Positions 18,755-28,373 of a stretch of 64,000 nucleotides of DNA are shown here, piece by piece. Below the pieces are notes generated by a model. That model saw only the letters and a list, made by a program, of their open reading frames with translations, made no database searches and had not been told where the DNA came from. Origin of the DNA: Alteromonas sp. RKMC-009 (GTDB taxonomy: Bacteria; Pseudomonadota; Gammaproteobacteria; Enterobacterales; Alteromonadaceae). The stretch is taken from NCBI RefSeq assembly GCF_003584565.2, contig NZ_CP031010.1:3162001-3226000 (forward strand). The letters are read 5' to 3'. The position numbers and the translations under genes are program-made. Positions within the stretch are counted from its first letter, which is position 1; every line of letters begins with the position of its first letter.

Positions 18755-20550
18755 TACTTACCTACCTTGAGAACAGCGAGGAACGCATCCTGAGGTAACT
18801 CAACATTACCTACCTGCTTCATGCGTTTCTTTCCTTCTTTTTGTTTTTGCAGCAGTTTTTTCTTACGGCTCACGTCACCACCATAACACTTGGCGATAAC
18901 GTTTTTGCGCAGCTGTTTAACTGTGCTTCGTGCAATAATATGGTTACCGATAGCAGCCTGAATAGCGATATCAAACATTTGACGCGGGATCAGTTCACGT
19001 AACTTTTCAACCAGCTCACGACCACGGCCCTGACTGTTTTCACGGTGGGTGATCATGGCCAGTGCATCCACACGTTCGCCGTTGATGAGTACATCAACAC
19101 GCACCATGTCAGACTGCTGGAAGCGCTTGAAGTTATAGTCCAGTGAAGCAAAACCACGGCTGGTTGATTTCAACCGGTCAAAGAAGTCCATCACGACTTC
19201 AGCCATCGGTATTTCATAGGTTACCGCGACTTGCTTCCCATGATAAGTCATGCTGGTCTGCATACCACGCTTCTCAACGCAAAGTGTGATGACATTACCG
19301 AGGTATTCCTGAGGAACAAGGATGTTTGCCTCTACCATCGGCTCGTGAATCTCTTCGATTTCATTCACCGGCGGCAAATTGGAAGGGTTATCAACCTGTA
19401 TGGTTTCCCCTTTGGTTGTAACAACCTGATAGATTACGGTTGGAGCGGTGGTGATAAGATCAAGATCGTATTCCCGTTCCAGACGCTCCTGAATGATTTC
19501 CATGTGCAGCATGCCAAGGAAGCCAATCCGGAAACCAAAGCCAAGAGCAGCCGAGCTTTCCGGCTCGAAAAACAGCGATGCATCGTTCAGGCTTAATTTA
19601 GATAATGCATCACGGAAATCTTCGTAATCGTCTGAACTGACCGGGAACACACCGGCATAAACCTGAGGTTTTACTTTCTTAAAGCCCGGCAGCGGCTTAT
19701 CAGCCGGTTCACGTGCCAGGGTGATGGTATCCCCTACAGGGGCACCGTGAATTTCTTTAATACCGGCAATGATAAAACCAACTTCTCCGGCACGGAGAAT
19801 ACCGGTTTCAGTTTGCTTAGGAGTAAAGATACCCACTTTGTCCGCCTGGTGAGTCTGCCCGTTAGACATGATTTTAATTTTGTCTTTTACGTTCAGTTCG
19901 CCTTGTACAATCCGTACCAGAGACACGACGCCCTGATAGTTATCAAACCAGGAATCAACAATCAGCGCTTTCAGCGGTGCATTTCGTTCACCTTCCGGCG
20001 GCGGAACACGGTTAACAATAACTTCCAGTACGTCTTCAATACCCACGCCGGTTTTGGCTGAGCAACGCACAGCATCGATGGCGTCAATGCCGACGATGTC
20101 TTCAATTTCTTCTGCTACACGCTCAGGTTCAGCCTGTGGCAAATCAATTTTGTTGAGGATTGGCACCACTTCCATATCCATATCAATGGCGGTGTAGCAG
20201 TTTGCCAGAGTCTGTGCTTCTACGCCCTGTCCGGCATCAACCACCAGCAGCGCACCTTCACAGGCTGCCAGTGAGCGGGATACTTCGTAAGTGAAGTCCA
20301 CGTGTCCCGGCGTATCGATAAAGTTTAACTGATAGGTTTCACCATCTTTCGCGGTGTAGTTCAACGTTACACTTTGCGCTTTGATGGTAATACCACGTTC
20401 GCGCTCAATATCCATCGAATCCAGCACCTGTTCGGCCATTTCCCTGTCAGTCAGTCCTCCGCAATGCTGGATAAGACGATCAGACAGTGTAGATTTACCG
20501 TGATCGATGTGTGCGATGATGCTGAAATTACGTATGTGCGACTGTTGCAT
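18754..20550 (-). CDS. lepA: Elongation factor 4 (LepA)
   Basis: Ribosome-associated GTPase involved in initiation and back-translocation under stress. GTPase motifs: G1 HIDHGKST (residue 14), switch region [11 protein letters not shown]3 DTPGHVDF, G4 NKIDLP. Then EF-G-like domains II, III and V, and the LepA-specific C-terminal domain with [18 protein letters not shown]. Length 598 matches E. coli (599). The 172 nt between lepA and rseC could carry a promoter, but nothing clear is visible. Confidence 0.98.
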   Translation of the reverse strand: MQQSHIRNFSIIAHIDHGKSTLSDRLIQHCGGLTDREMAEQVLDSMDIERERGITIKAQSVTLNYTAKDGETYQLNFIDTPGHVDFTYEVSRSLAACEGALLVVDAGQGVEAQTLANCYTAIDMDMEVVPILNKIDLPQAEPERVAEEIEDIVGIDAIDAVRCSAKTGVGIEDVLEVIVNRVPPPEGERNAPLKALIVDSWFDNYQGVVSLVRIVQGELNVKDKIKIMSNGQTHQADKVGIFTPKQTETGILRAGEVGFIIAGIKEIHGAPVGDTITLAREPADKPLPGFKKVKPQVYAGVFPVSSDDYEDFRDALSKLSLNDASLFFEPESSAALGFGFRIGFLGMLHMEIIQERLEREYDLDLITTAPTVIYQVVTTKGETIQVDNPSNLPPVNEIEEIHEPMVEANILVPQEYLGNVITLCVEKRGMQTSMTYHGKQVAVTYEIPMAEVVMDFFDRLKSTSRGFASLDYNFKRFQQSDMVRVDVLINGERVDALAMITHRENSQGRGRELVEKLRELIPRQMFDIAIQAAIGNHIIARSTVKQLRKNVIAKCYGGDVSRKKKLLQKQKEGKKRMKQVGNVELPQDAFLAVLKVGK

Positions 20551-20722
20551 AATGCTGGAAAATGTCCTGCGAGAATTAAGTTAAACAAACCGGATTTTAT
20601 TTGAACCGGCAAAACCACAATACTTCTGCCCGGGAAAGTTAATACGGCAGCGCAAAGCGTGCGGATTTTACCTATTTCTTCACTGAAAAGCGAATCAGTA
20701 TGCAAGCCTTATCAGGTTCAGC

Positions 20723-21196
20723 TCAGGGCTGATGTTGCTGAACGGCGCCGTTAGCAGGAATGGAAGAAAGAATAACAGGACGGAATCGGGTCTGGTCGCG
20801 CTTTTTCAGGTAACCTGAAATTACCGTGAAGGCGAGAAAAGTCACACACAGACTACCCAGTAAAACCCAAAATTCGCCGCGGACTCCTACAGCCGGCAGA
20901 AGTGCATTAAAGCTCAGCGCACTGGCAATAAAGATAATGAGAGGAATGACGTAAAGCCAAAGAGAAGCAGTCACAATGCCGGCTTCCGGCACGCCGATAC
21001 TGACTTTGTCTCCTACCTTACAGGGCACCGGCGATTGTAAGGTCAGTTGCTGGGTTTTCGGCGACAATGCACGGGAAATCACACCGGAACCACAGTCAGA
21101 TTGCGCCTGACAGGATGAACAGGTGGTTTTGATAGCGGCTTCGACGGTGATCACGTCACCGTCAGCCGCAATAACCGTAGCGGTTTCTTTAATCAC
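20723..21196 (-). CDS. rseC: Sigma-E regulatory protein RseC
   Basis: Inner-membrane protein of the sigma-E operon, with an N-terminal cytoplasmic part and two transmembrane helices (about residues 78-98 and 107-126). A four-cysteine cluster (CSSCQAQSDCGSG) sits at residues 25-38, as in the RseC/MucC family, where it has been linked to iron-sulfur cluster binding and to SoxR reduction. At 157 residues it is of normal length. Its ATG overlaps the rseB stop by 8 nt. Confidence 0.93.
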   Translation of the reverse strand: MIKETATVIAADGDVITVEAAIKTTCSSCQAQSDCGSGVISRALSPKTQQLTLQSPVPCKVGDKVSIGVPEAGIVTASLWLYVIPLIIFIASALSFNALLPAVGVRGEFWVLLGSLCVTFLAFTVISGYLKKRDQTRFRPVILSSIPANGAVQQHQP

Positions 21197-22403
21197 CGCT
21201 GACCTCTTTGAGCTTCAGAGAAGTGGCAATAGCATTGGCCGTCTGCAGAGGAATTTCCCCGATGACTGTCACCTGGGCCTTACCATCGGTGAGAGTCAGA
21301 AACGTACTCAGGTCATGGCGCAGGACTAAATCGGAACCGATAGCGTCACTGGCAGGCTGTACGTATACAGACACATCCACCAGCCCGTCAGAGAACAGTT
21401 TGTATTCCACCACCTGCCCTGTCATCGCCAGGCGGCGGATATCTCTTTTCACTTCCACCATACCATCAGGAAGATAATCGACTTCCCAACCTTGCTGACG
21501 ATTTGTCGACGGCGTCAAAGCCAGCGGCCTGGGAAGAGAAGCACGGTTCACACGGGCAAAGTACGCAGGCGGCGTGTCTGACATTGTCAGTGAAGTAACC
21601 TGAATTTGCTCCAGCACATTACCCTGTAAATCCAGCGTATTAAGTTTCAGCAACATCCCCGACTGTTCGTCCAGCCAAAGCTGGTAACTGAAACGGGTAT
21701 TATCACGACTGACGATCCTGATCTGCTGAGCTGGCCGGCCGGCCACACGGGCTCTGCCCACAGACACAAACTCGTAGCCTTTGGTCAGAGAAACCGGTTC
21801 GTAAAGCAACTCTCCGGGTATAGGACCATTGATATACTGAGAATGCAGACTGTAAGGCTGGGTATCCGGTTCAAATATACTGACCACATCCCCTACCCGG
21901 ATGAGCTCTCTTCCGGGGCCGTTTTGCAGATTCAACTGCTCAACGCTGGTACCGTCTTCAAGTACACCGTGTCGCCACAAATAGGGCACAGTTTCCTGAT
22001 TTAACCGGCTGACGACATAGGCCACCTGAAAATTCAGTGTACGGGTCGCTGCAGTCATTTTCTCCAGCCATCCGGTCACCGACTCCGGCTTAACCTGCGC
22101 TGATCCAACAGACTCCGGTTCTGCGCTGTCATTGTGTGCTGCGGCTTTCTGGCTGATCGCTTCTTCCGCTGTCACGATAGAATCGGGAGGTAAAATATCC
22201 TGAGACACCGGATTCTGAGCATCAGATTCTGCTTCGATTTCAGCAGCAACCTGCCGCGAAGCCCCTTCAGTCCCGTTTTCCTGAGCAGGAACAGGAGAAG
22301 AAAAAACGATAAAGGAAAACGTGCATGCCAGAAAAGCATGCCCTGAAAACGCGCGTACCAGCTCCACTGGAGCTGGTACGCGTTGTATAAATGATTTTGT
22401 CAT
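21189..22403 (-). CDS. rseB: Sigma-E regulator RseB (MucB), with extended N-terminal linker
   Basis: Periplasmic protein that binds RseA and shields it from DegS cleavage; it senses mislocalised lipopolysaccharide and lipoproteins. The conserved LolA-like and C-terminal domains span about residues 107-404 (SVTGWLEKMTAATRTLNFQVAYVV onward). Between a signal peptide (about 1-40, ending SSPVPA) and this core lies an acidic, Ala/Ser/Glu-rich linker of about 65 residues absent from E. coli RseB, raising the length to 404 from about 318. The ATG at 22403 has a weak ribosome-binding site, 7 nt after the rseA stop, and the 5' coding region holds a strong palindrome (22352-22382). Confidence 0.93.
   Translation of the reverse strand: MTKSFIQRVPAPVELVRAFSGHAFLACTFSFIVFSSPVPAQENGTEGASRQVAAEIEAESDAQNPVSQDILPPDSIVTAEEAISQKAAAHNDSAEPESVGSAQVKPESVTGWLEKMTAATRTLNFQVAYVVSRLNQETVPYLWRHGVLEDGTSVEQLNLQNGPGRELIRVGDVVSIFEPDTQPYSLHSQYINGPIPGELLYEPVSLTKGYEFVSVGRARVAGRPAQQIRIVSRDNTRFSYQLWLDEQSGMLLKLNTLDLQGNVLEQIQVTSLTMSDTPPAYFARVNRASLPRPLALTPSTNRQQGWEVDYLPDGMVEVKRDIRRLAMTGQVVEYKLFSDGLVDVSVYVQPASDAIGSDLVLRHDLSTFLTLTDGKAQVTVIGEIPLQTANAIATSLKLKEVSGD
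22352..22382. repeat. 31-nt perfect palindrome in the 5' coding region of rseB
   Basis: Two perfect 15-nt inverted arms (CGCGTACCAGCTCCA at 22352-22366 and its complement at 22368-22382) flank a single base. The centre is about 36 nt inside rseB. A second, smaller inverted repeat (GCATGC, 7-nt loop, GCATGC; 22323-22341) follows in the direction of transcription. In mRNA the two would form adjacent hairpins just after the start codon. Confidence 0.9.
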
Positions 22404-22410
22404 TTAGCTC

Positions 22411-23001
22411 TTAATTTGGATTAGCGTCAGACTCAGCACGTTCTTCTACGGCTTTACTTTGATCTTCTGCCTGCTTCAGCTGAATCTGTTGTTCATGGTC
22501 AGCGATGATAGCATTGATCTTACGCTTTTTCTCCAGCACAACATTCATATCATTGCGCGGAATCGTACGGGTCTGTTCCAGACTAACCGGAGAAAGACCA
22601 CCCAGACGGGTATTCGTCTCAAACGTAGAGAACGGTTCTGCAGGTTCCGGCTGATTCATTTGTTGAACACCCAGAATCACCGCCACAGCTACAGAAGCAG
22701 CAACGGCGAATTGTCCACCTTGTTTGGCGAATGGCACCACACTACCGACCAGCGGCAATGATTTCCAGCCTGAACGCTTCGGCGCCATCACTGTAGGTTC
22801 ACTTTCTAAGGCAGCGGCTACCGCAGCAGTAATGTCTAACTGAGGTGCGACCGTGGCTTCTTTACGTAAACCACTACGAATAACATGATATCGCTTCCAC
22901 TTTGTTTTTAGCTCTTCATCATTTAGGATTGCATCCATGATGTCAGCGCTGTTTGTCTCGCCATCCATAAAGGCTGACAATTTTTCTTGCTGTTGCGTCA
23001 T
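22411..23001 (-). CDS. rseA: Anti-sigma-E factor RseA (MucA)
   Basis: Single-pass inner-membrane protein whose cytoplasmic N-terminus (about residues 1-90) sequesters RpoE and is released by regulated proteolysis (DegS, then RseP). Visible: the sigma-binding start QEKLSAFMDGE, KWKRYHVIRSGLR, one transmembrane helix (about 97-112, GGQFAVAASVAVAVILGVQQ) and a charged periplasmic tail with the RseB-binding region. Length 196 is normal. It lies 96 nt after rpoE. Confidence 0.95.
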   Translation of the reverse strand: MTQQQEKLSAFMDGETNSADIMDAILNDEELKTKWKRYHVIRSGLRKEATVAPQLDITAAVAAALESEPTVMAPKRSGWKSLPLVGSVVPFAKQGGQFAVAASVAVAVILGVQQMNQPEPAEPFSTFETNTRLGGLSPVSLEQTRTIPRNDMNVVLEKKRKINAIIADHEQQIQLKQAEDQSKAVEERAESDANPN

Positions 23002-23097
23002 ATTATAAAATCCTGATCGAAATGATCGTTTACCACCTTAACACAGCTAGTTAGTTCGTTTCATCCCGTGAAAGTTCAATTTCATCGTGAAAAAAAA

Positions 23098-23676
23098 TCA
23101 ATTTTCTAACAATGGCTGTATGACCTTGTCGATTGCCTCACGTGCCCGGAAGATCCGGGAGCGGACTGTACCGACAGGACACCCCATTACGCTGGCGATT
23201 TCCTCATAACTTAAACCTTCAATTTCCCGCAGGGTAATTGCCATACGTAAATCGTCGGGTAACTTCTCCACAACACGGAATAATGTAGCTTCGAGTTCAT
23301 CAGACAACAAACTGCGTTCCGGCGTGGATTGCTCTTTCAGCGCATCACTGCCTTCATAGTAGTCTGCATCTTCAGCGTCGACATCATTTGCAGGCGGCTT
23401 TCGCCCCTGTGCCACAAGATAATTCTTAGCGCTGTTAACGGCAATGCGGTACAACCAGGTGTAAAACGCACTGTCGCCGCGAAAATTTGGTAACGCGCGG
23501 TAAGCCTTGATAAACGCATCCTGAGTGACATCTGCAACGTCACCGGAGTTTTTGACATATCGAGACACCAAATGCATCACTTTATGCTGATAACGGGTTA
23601 CCAGTAAGTTAAATGCATTTTTATCACCGCTTTGTACCTTTTCAACAATCTGTTGATCGGTTATCTGCTCGCTCAT
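23098..23676 (-). CDS. rpoE: RNA polymerase sigma factor RpoE (sigma-24, AlgU)
   Basis: ECF sigma factor that directs the envelope-stress response. Region 2 includes DVTQDAFIKAYRALPNFRGDSAFYTWLYRIAVNSAKNYL, and region 4 includes LREIEGLSYEEIASVMGCPVGTVRSRIFRARE. Length 192 is within one of E. coli. It heads the rpoE-rseA-rseB-rseC operon and is preceded by a close match to its own promoter type (23730-23756), as expected for autoregulation. Confidence 0.98.
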   Translation of the reverse strand: MSEQITDQQIVEKVQSGDKNAFNLLVTRYQHKVMHLVSRYVKNSGDVADVTQDAFIKAYRALPNFRGDSAFYTWLYRIAVNSAKNYLVAQGRKPPANDVDAEDADYYEGSDALKEQSTPERSLLSDELEATLFRVVEKLPDDLRMAITLREIEGLSYEEIASVMGCPVGTVRSRIFRAREAIDKVIQPLLEN

Positions 23677-23729
23677 CCGAGCTATTTCTCCTTAACATCT
23701 ACCACATAAACAGCTCATGCAAGCATCAG

Positions 23730-23756
23730 GTAGACTGCATTATTCCCAATAAGTTC
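23730..23756 (-). promoter_or_regulatory. Sigma-E autoregulatory promoter of rpoE
   Basis: On the minus strand GAACTT (23756-23751) and TCTAC (23734-23730) are separated by 16 bp, close to the RpoE consensus GAACTT-N16-TCTGA. The -10 element lies about 54 nt before the rpoE start, in the 221-nt divergent gap with nadB. The consensus is established knowledge; use in this organism is inferred. Confidence 0.8.
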
Positions 23757-23897
23757 GCAAAAAAATGCGGACAATCTTTAAATTATCAATAAATAATATA
23801 AGAAAAATCCTGCAGACGCGCGCTCTATGCTTTGCGTTTTGCTGTGCTTCCTTTAGACTTGCCGGACCTTAGCCTACAAGTAAACCGCTAAAATACC

Positions 23898-25589
23898 ATG
23901 AAATCAGTGGCTTCTTCACTAACATCAGCGGATCCGAAAGGAATTGAGCACCAATGTGATGTTTTAGTCATCGGCAGTGGTGCTGCCGGATTAAGTCTGG
24001 CGCTCAAACTGGCAAATCATTGTAACGTGATTGTGCTGAGCAAAAGCGACCGCAATGAAGGATCGACCCGATACGCCCAGGGCGGTATTGCCGCCGTTTT
24101 CGACGAACACGACTCTGTTGAGGCACATGTTGCTGACACACTAAATGCCGGTGCCGGATTGTGTGAAGAAGACGCGGTACGCTTCACAGCCCAAAATGCC
24201 AAAGATGCACTGAACTGGCTGATTAATCACGGCGTACCTTTTGATACTGAAACGAATGAGCAGGGTGAGGAGCGTTTTCACCTGACCCGTGAAGGTGGCC
24301 ACAGTCACCGCCGTATTTTACATGCTGCCGATGCAACCGGTGAAGCGCTGCAAATTACTCTGAATGATGCCGTGTCATCCCACCCCAATATCCGCTTCCT
24401 GGAACGGTACAACGCCATCGACTTAATTAAGTCCCGCAGTAATAACCTGCACTGTACCGGTGTGTATGCGTGGAATCTGGAACAGGCCCATGTTGAAGTT
24501 ATCCGCAGCCGTTTCATTGTGCTGGCCACGGGCGGCGCGAGCAAAGTGTATCAGTACACATCTAATCCGGATGTGTCCAGCGGTGACGGTATTGCCATGG
24601 CCTGGCGTGCTGGTTGCCGTGTGGCGAATATGGAATTCAATCAGTTCCATCCCACCTGTTTGTATCATCCTCAGGCAAGAAACTTCCTGATTACCGAAGC
24701 ACTGCGGGGTGAAGGTGCACAGCTGTGCCATGCTGATGGGACACGCTTTATGACACGCTTCGATGAACGGGGCGATTTAGCGCCCAGGGATATTGTTGCC
24801 CGTGCCATCGACTACGAAATGAAACGTCTGGGTGCTGACTGTATGTATCTGGATATCAGTCATAAGCCGGCTGACTTCATTGAAAAGCATTTCCCGAACA
24901 TTTACCGCAAGTGTCTGTCTGTGGGCATCGATATCACTAAGGAGCCTATTCCCGTGGTGCCTGCCGCGCACTATAGCTGCGGTGGTGTGATGACTGACTT
25001 TAATGCCAAAACTGACCTCGATAACGTTTATGCCATAGGTGAAGTAGCTTATACCGGCCTGCATGGTGCGAACCGCATGGCATCAAACTCTCTGCTGGAA
25101 TGTGTGGTCTACGCCGCAGCTGCCGCGAAAGACATCCTTACTCATTTGCAGGACGACTACACTGAAGAGACGATTGCGCCCTGGGATGAATCACAGGTTA
25201 CGAATTCAGACGAAGAAGTCATCATTCAGCATAACTGGCATGAACTGCGTTTGTTCATGTGGGATTACGTGGGTATTGTCCGCACCAACAAAAGACTTGA
25301 GCGCGCACTGCGACGGATCCAGTTGCTGAGTCAGGAAATTCAGGAATATTACGCACACTTCCGGGTCAGCAATAACCTGCTGGAACTGCGCAATCTGGTG
25401 ACGGTTGCGGAACTGATTGTACGTTGCGCAATGAACCGTAAGGAAAGCCGGGGCCTGCATTACAATGTGGACTATCCGGACCTGCTACCGCAAGCCAGAC
25501 CCACAGTACTCAAACCATTACCGGCCAAATGTCAGCCTGAACCCGGTTCACTGGCCACCAGTACTTACCGGGAAGATGAGCAGCTTTAA
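23898..25589 (+). CDS. nadB: L-aspartate oxidase
   Basis: FAD enzyme that oxidises aspartate to iminoaspartate, the first step of de novo NAD synthesis. The dinucleotide-binding motif [11 protein letters not shown] is at about residue 27. The flavoprotein signatures [16 protein letters not shown], [37 protein letters not shown] and [19 protein letters not shown] follow, and a C-terminal helical domain starts near 430. At 563 residues it is about 20 longer than E. coli, the excess being at both ends. It is divergent from rpoE, as in E. coli. Confidence 0.98.
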   Translation: MKSVASSLTSADPKGIEHQCDVLVIGSGAAGLSLALKLANHCNVIVLSKSDRNEGSTRYAQGGIAAVFDEHDSVEAHVADTLNAGAGLCEEDAVRFTAQNAKDALNWLINHGVPFDTETNEQGEERFHLTREGGHSHRRILHAADATGEALQITLNDAVSSHPNIRFLERYNAIDLIKSRSNNLHCTGVYAWNLEQAHVEVIRSRFIVLATGGASKVYQYTSNPDVSSGDGIAMAWRAGCRVANMEFNQFHPTCLYHPQARNFLITEALRGEGAQLCHADGTRFMTRFDERGDLAPRDIVARAIDYEMKRLGADCMYLDISHKPADFIEKHFPNIYRKCLSVGIDITKEPIPVVPAAHYSCGGVMTDFNAKTDLDNVYAIGEVAYTGLHGANRMASNSLLECVVYAAAAAKDILTHLQDDYTEETIAPWDESQVTNSDEEVIIQHNWHELRLFMWDYVGIVRTNKRLERALRRIQLLSQEIQEYYAHFRVSNNLLELRNLVTVAELIVRCAMNRKESRGLHYNVDYPDLLPQARPTVLKPLPAKCQPEPGSLATSTYREDEQL

Positions 25590-25595
25590 CAACCG

Positions 25596-25620
25596 CCGGT
25601 TCAGTTTTTCGCTGAACCGG
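25596..25620. terminator. Hairpin between nadB and the MaoC-fold gene
   Basis: Perfect 9-bp inverted repeat (CCGGTTCAG and CTGAACCGG) 7 nt after the nadB stop, overlapping the 3' end of the convergent gene. The loop is T-rich, but the following T-run is short, so it is a plausible, not certain, terminator. Confidence 0.5.
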
Positions 25621-26530
25621 TTTCGCCGGATTTAACGGCACCTTTTATTAACGGCTCACCATTTGCGGTATTTTCCAGCAGGAAATCTGTTATGCCCCCT
25701 CCCCTGCTGATTTTAAGGTCCGCATTGCCGGGCAGAAACAGCGGGCGCTTAAATTCACAATTTATGTCAGTGCTGTGATCAGCTTTATCTGTTTCTGCAT
25801 AACTCACCGCCATAGCCAGCGTCCACATGCCATGAGCAATCGCTTTGGGAAAGCCAAACAGTTTTGCAGTGAATGCGCTTAAATGAATAGGATTGGCGTC
25901 TTCCGAAATCCTTGCATAACGCCGCCCGGCATCCGCCGGAGCAGAAAAACTTGCAATGTTTTGCCAGCGTTCAGCAATTTCTGCTTCCTCTACGTTTTTA
26001 TGCGCTGGCGCTGAAGGTTTATACGGTGGCGCTGAAGGCTCATGTTGGGAGGCTGAAGGCTCTGCACTGTCGCCCACATGTGGTGCTTTTACCCGCACCA
26101 GATAAGTAGCTTCTGCACGGTAACATTCCCTATCCTGTTGCGTAGCAGTGGTATACATATGAATATCCCAGCCCCGCCGGTGAGGTGTGACCGCAGAAAA
26201 ACCCGTGCGTAAAGTGACAGGTTTAGACAGCCTGATCCCGCTTTGCTGGCTGATTTGGTTTTTCCTGTGTACCAGGCCAAATAAGGGGAACGGACTTCGC
26301 GGGTGTGCCAGACACCGCATCTGCAATGGCAGAGACAGCATCTGCAGATAACAGGGGTGCAGACTGTCCCCGTGCTGCCAGTGAGTCATATCGCAGTAAC
26401 GGTGATAATGTGAAGGGTCAATCAATTGTGTTTTCCCCCCATGAACACCCGGCACCGCAGGAGGCTTAAATTGCTTCAACAATTGTTTGTCAGGGCGGTG
26501 CGTCAGCGCCCGGTACAATAAACTCATCAT
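25601..26530 (-). CDS. MaoC-like hot-dog-fold hydratase, function unassigned
   Basis: A 309-residue protein whose C-terminal third is a MaoC/hydratase-2 domain: YARISEDANPIHLSAFTAKLFGFPKAIAHGMWTLAM carries the Asp and His of the (R)-enoyl-CoA hydratase motif. The N-terminal half resembles the degenerate first hot-dog of two-domain MaoC proteins. Between them is a low-complexity stretch (about residues 150-180) made of Ser-Ala/Glu-Pro-type short repeats (EPSASQHEP, KPSAPAHK). It follows ygfX by 6 nt and is probably cotranscribed with sdhE-ygfX. The substrate is unknown; a role in lipid or polyketide metabolism is only inferred from the fold. Confidence 0.8.
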   Translation of the reverse strand: MMSLLYRALTHRPDKQLLKQFKPPAVPGVHGGKTQLIDPSHYHRYCDMTHWQHGDSLHPCYLQMLSLPLQMRCLAHPRSPFPLFGLVHRKNQISQQSGIRLSKPVTLRTGFSAVTPHRRGWDIHMYTTATQQDRECYRAEATYLVRVKAPHVGDSAEPSASQHEPSAPPYKPSAPAHKNVEEAEIAERWQNIASFSAPADAGRRYARISEDANPIHLSAFTAKLFGFPKAIAHGMWTLAMAVSYAETDKADHSTDINCEFKRPLFLPGNADLKISRGGGITDFLLENTANGEPLIKGAVKSGETGSAKN

Positions 26531-26536
26531 AGTTAC

Positions 26537-26977
26537 TCAATCCCCTTGTGACTGATGCTGAACCAGCCTCACCAGACGACGATAGCAAAGCTTCTTACAT
26601 TCCCCCGGTAACACCCAGCGATAGCAGGCAGTGCCATCATAATCTGTACCGGCAAGGTAAATACCGAAAATCGTCACTTTGCTGCCGGATGATATGGTCA
26701 GCGGCCTCACTGTACCGTTGCGGGCAGGCTCATACCACCGGTTTCCGTCAACCGTTATGCTTTCATAACCTTGTCGCATCTTGTGTTGCCCGGCAAGCAG
26801 GATGAGCAGAAAGGCCGGCACGACAGAGCACAGGAACACGGAAACAGTGTAATCAGGAAACCACGAAGTGACGCCGGCAGGCAATGACCATATCGCGATG
26901 CCTGCAGCAGCAAGAGGGATAGCTACCGCGGCCATCCGGATGGCGCGGTAGCGGATAATGAAGCTATACTTTGACAC
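26537..26977 (-). CDS. ygfX: YgfX-family inner-membrane protein (CptA-like)
   Basis: Partner gene of sdhE. Two adjacent transmembrane helices (about residues 14-31 and 42-62) are followed by a cytoplasmic beta-rich domain with WYEPARNGTVRPL and YRWVLPGECKKLCYRRLVRL, the layout of YgfX. The frame stays open far into sdhE. I place the start at a GTG (26977), which gives 146 residues and a 14-nt overlap with sdhE, close to E. coli YgfX (135). In E. coli, YgfX has been described as a toxin-like inhibitor of MreB and FtsZ assembly and as an SdhE partner. Confidence 0.82.
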   Translation of the reverse strand: MSKYSFIIRYRAIRMAAVAIPLAAAGIAIWSLPAGVTSWFPDYTVSVFLCSVVPAFLLILLAGQHKMRQGYESITVDGNRWYEPARNGTVRPLTISSGSKVTIFGIYLAGTDYDGTACYRWVLPGECKKLCYRRLVRLVQHQSQGD

Positions 26978-27215
26978 GATCCAGAATGATTTTGACCATT
27001 CTTGCCAGCTCAGGGTCTTCACATTTCTGATGGCCCATGAACCAGGCAAACAAATCCGGGTCGTCACAGGTAAGTAAACGTTCAAATAAAACCTGATCGT
27101 CGTCGTTTAAGTCGTCGAATGCTTCTTCTACGAATGGCAGAAATAATACATCCAGTTCCAGCATGCCCCGGCGGCATGCCCACTTTAGCCGGTTACGTCT
27201 TTTCTCAGTGAACAT
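26964..27215 (-). CDS. sdhE: FAD assembly factor SdhE (YgfY, CptB)
   Basis: Small helical protein that promotes covalent attachment of FAD to succinate dehydrogenase and fumarate reductase flavoprotein subunits. The diagnostic RGxxE motif is RRGMLELD (about residue 16). CDDPDLFAWFMGH is another conserved segment. The ATG at 27215 is preferred over an in-frame TTG one codon upstream and follows GAGGT; it yields 83 residues. It is divergent from ygfZ. Confidence 0.94.
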   Translation of the reverse strand: MFTEKRRNRLKWACRRGMLELDVLFLPFVEEAFDDLNDDDQVLFERLLTCDDPDLFAWFMGHQKCEDPELARMVKIILDRVKV

Positions 27216-27357
27216 CAATTAGGACCTCTTCATTGAACGGCAGCACTATACCAGAAGAGTTACGCCGGCTCACCGTACTTTTTGTCAGATTACAAACTTG
27301 TGAATTACAATTCGCCCCCCATAGTTAGAGTTCACGTTTAAAAGTTACGGACGGTTT

Positions 27358-28320
27358 ATGTCAACGCCAGATTCACTTAATGAGTTAGTTTCAGACTTTG
27401 TTATTCCTCTGACGGGTTCCACAGTCATTGCTGTTGAAGGTGAACAGCAAAACGATTACCTGCATGGACAACTGACCATCAATGTAAAAAATCTTGCTGA
27501 CAATGTAGCCCGCCATGCTGCGCATTGTGACTTTAAAGGTAAGACATGGTCGCTCAGCACTGTTTGCCGCTGGCAGAACAGCATTCTGATGCTGATGCCA
27601 TCAGGTTGTGCAGAAGCCTCTCTGGAACAGTTAAAAAAATACGGCGTATTTTCAAAAGTTACCATTGAGAAAAAAGACAGCCAGTTGAAGCAATATGCAG
27701 TGAAAGGCAAACAGGCAGAGCAGTGGATAAGCGAATTTTTCGGTTCACTGCCTGAACAGACACTGGCCACTGTTCAGCACTCTGACGGTGTAGCGATCCG
27801 CGCAGATTATCCGCAGGATGTGTTTATTTTGCTTCTCAGTGAAACCGCTGCCGGCACGCTGGAACAGTGGCAGGCGGATCAGAACATCCAAACTTACAAT
27901 AGTTGCGTTTATGACGCCTTAATGGTGTCTCAGGGCATTCCTGAAGTCAGCGGTGAAGTGGTTAACGAGTTCGTTCCCCAGATGATGAATGTGCAGGCGC
28001 TGGACGGTATCGATTTTAATAAAGGCTGTTACATGGGTCAGGAAGTCGTAGCCCGCACCCGTTACCTGGGTAAAAATAAGCGCGCGGGATACGTCTTTTG
28101 TTTACCCGCGGCAATTGATGTTAAAGTAGGTGATACCGTTGAGAAGGCACTGGATACAGGATGGCGCAGAGGCGGCACTGTTATCCGCTGTGCAACACTG
28201 GGCAAAGAGACCTGGTTCATGGCCGTGCTGCCCAACGACACAGAAGCAGACACGCCACACAGACTGGCGGACGCGCCTGACGTTCAGGCATGTTTTTACG
28301 CATTGCCATATACTGTATAG
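27358..28320 (+). CDS. ygfZ: Folate-binding protein YgfZ
   Basis: Tetrahydrofolate-dependent protein related to the glycine-cleavage T-protein that supports repair or assembly of certain iron-sulfur enzymes such as MiaB. The family signature KGCYMGQEVVART is at about residue 222, with the conserved Cys. FVPQMMNVQALDGIDFNKGC precedes it. Length 320 is close to E. coli (326). It is divergent from sdhE with a 142-nt gap, an arrangement also seen in E. coli. Confidence 0.95.
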   Translation: MSTPDSLNELVSDFVIPLTGSTVIAVEGEQQNDYLHGQLTINVKNLADNVARHAAHCDFKGKTWSLSTVCRWQNSILMLMPSGCAEASLEQLKKYGVFSKVTIEKKDSQLKQYAVKGKQAEQWISEFFGSLPEQTLATVQHSDGVAIRADYPQDVFILLLSETAAGTLEQWQADQNIQTYNSCVYDALMVSQGIPEVSGEVVNEFVPQMMNVQALDGIDFNKGCYMGQEVVARTRYLGKNKRAGYVFCLPAAIDVKVGDTVEKALDTGWRRGGTVIRCATLGKETWFMAVLPNDTEADTPHRLADAPDVQACFYALPYTV

Positions 28321-28373
28321 CAGGCAATGCAAATTCACGTGTTGAGAAAACACACCCCAAAACAGGAAATATT

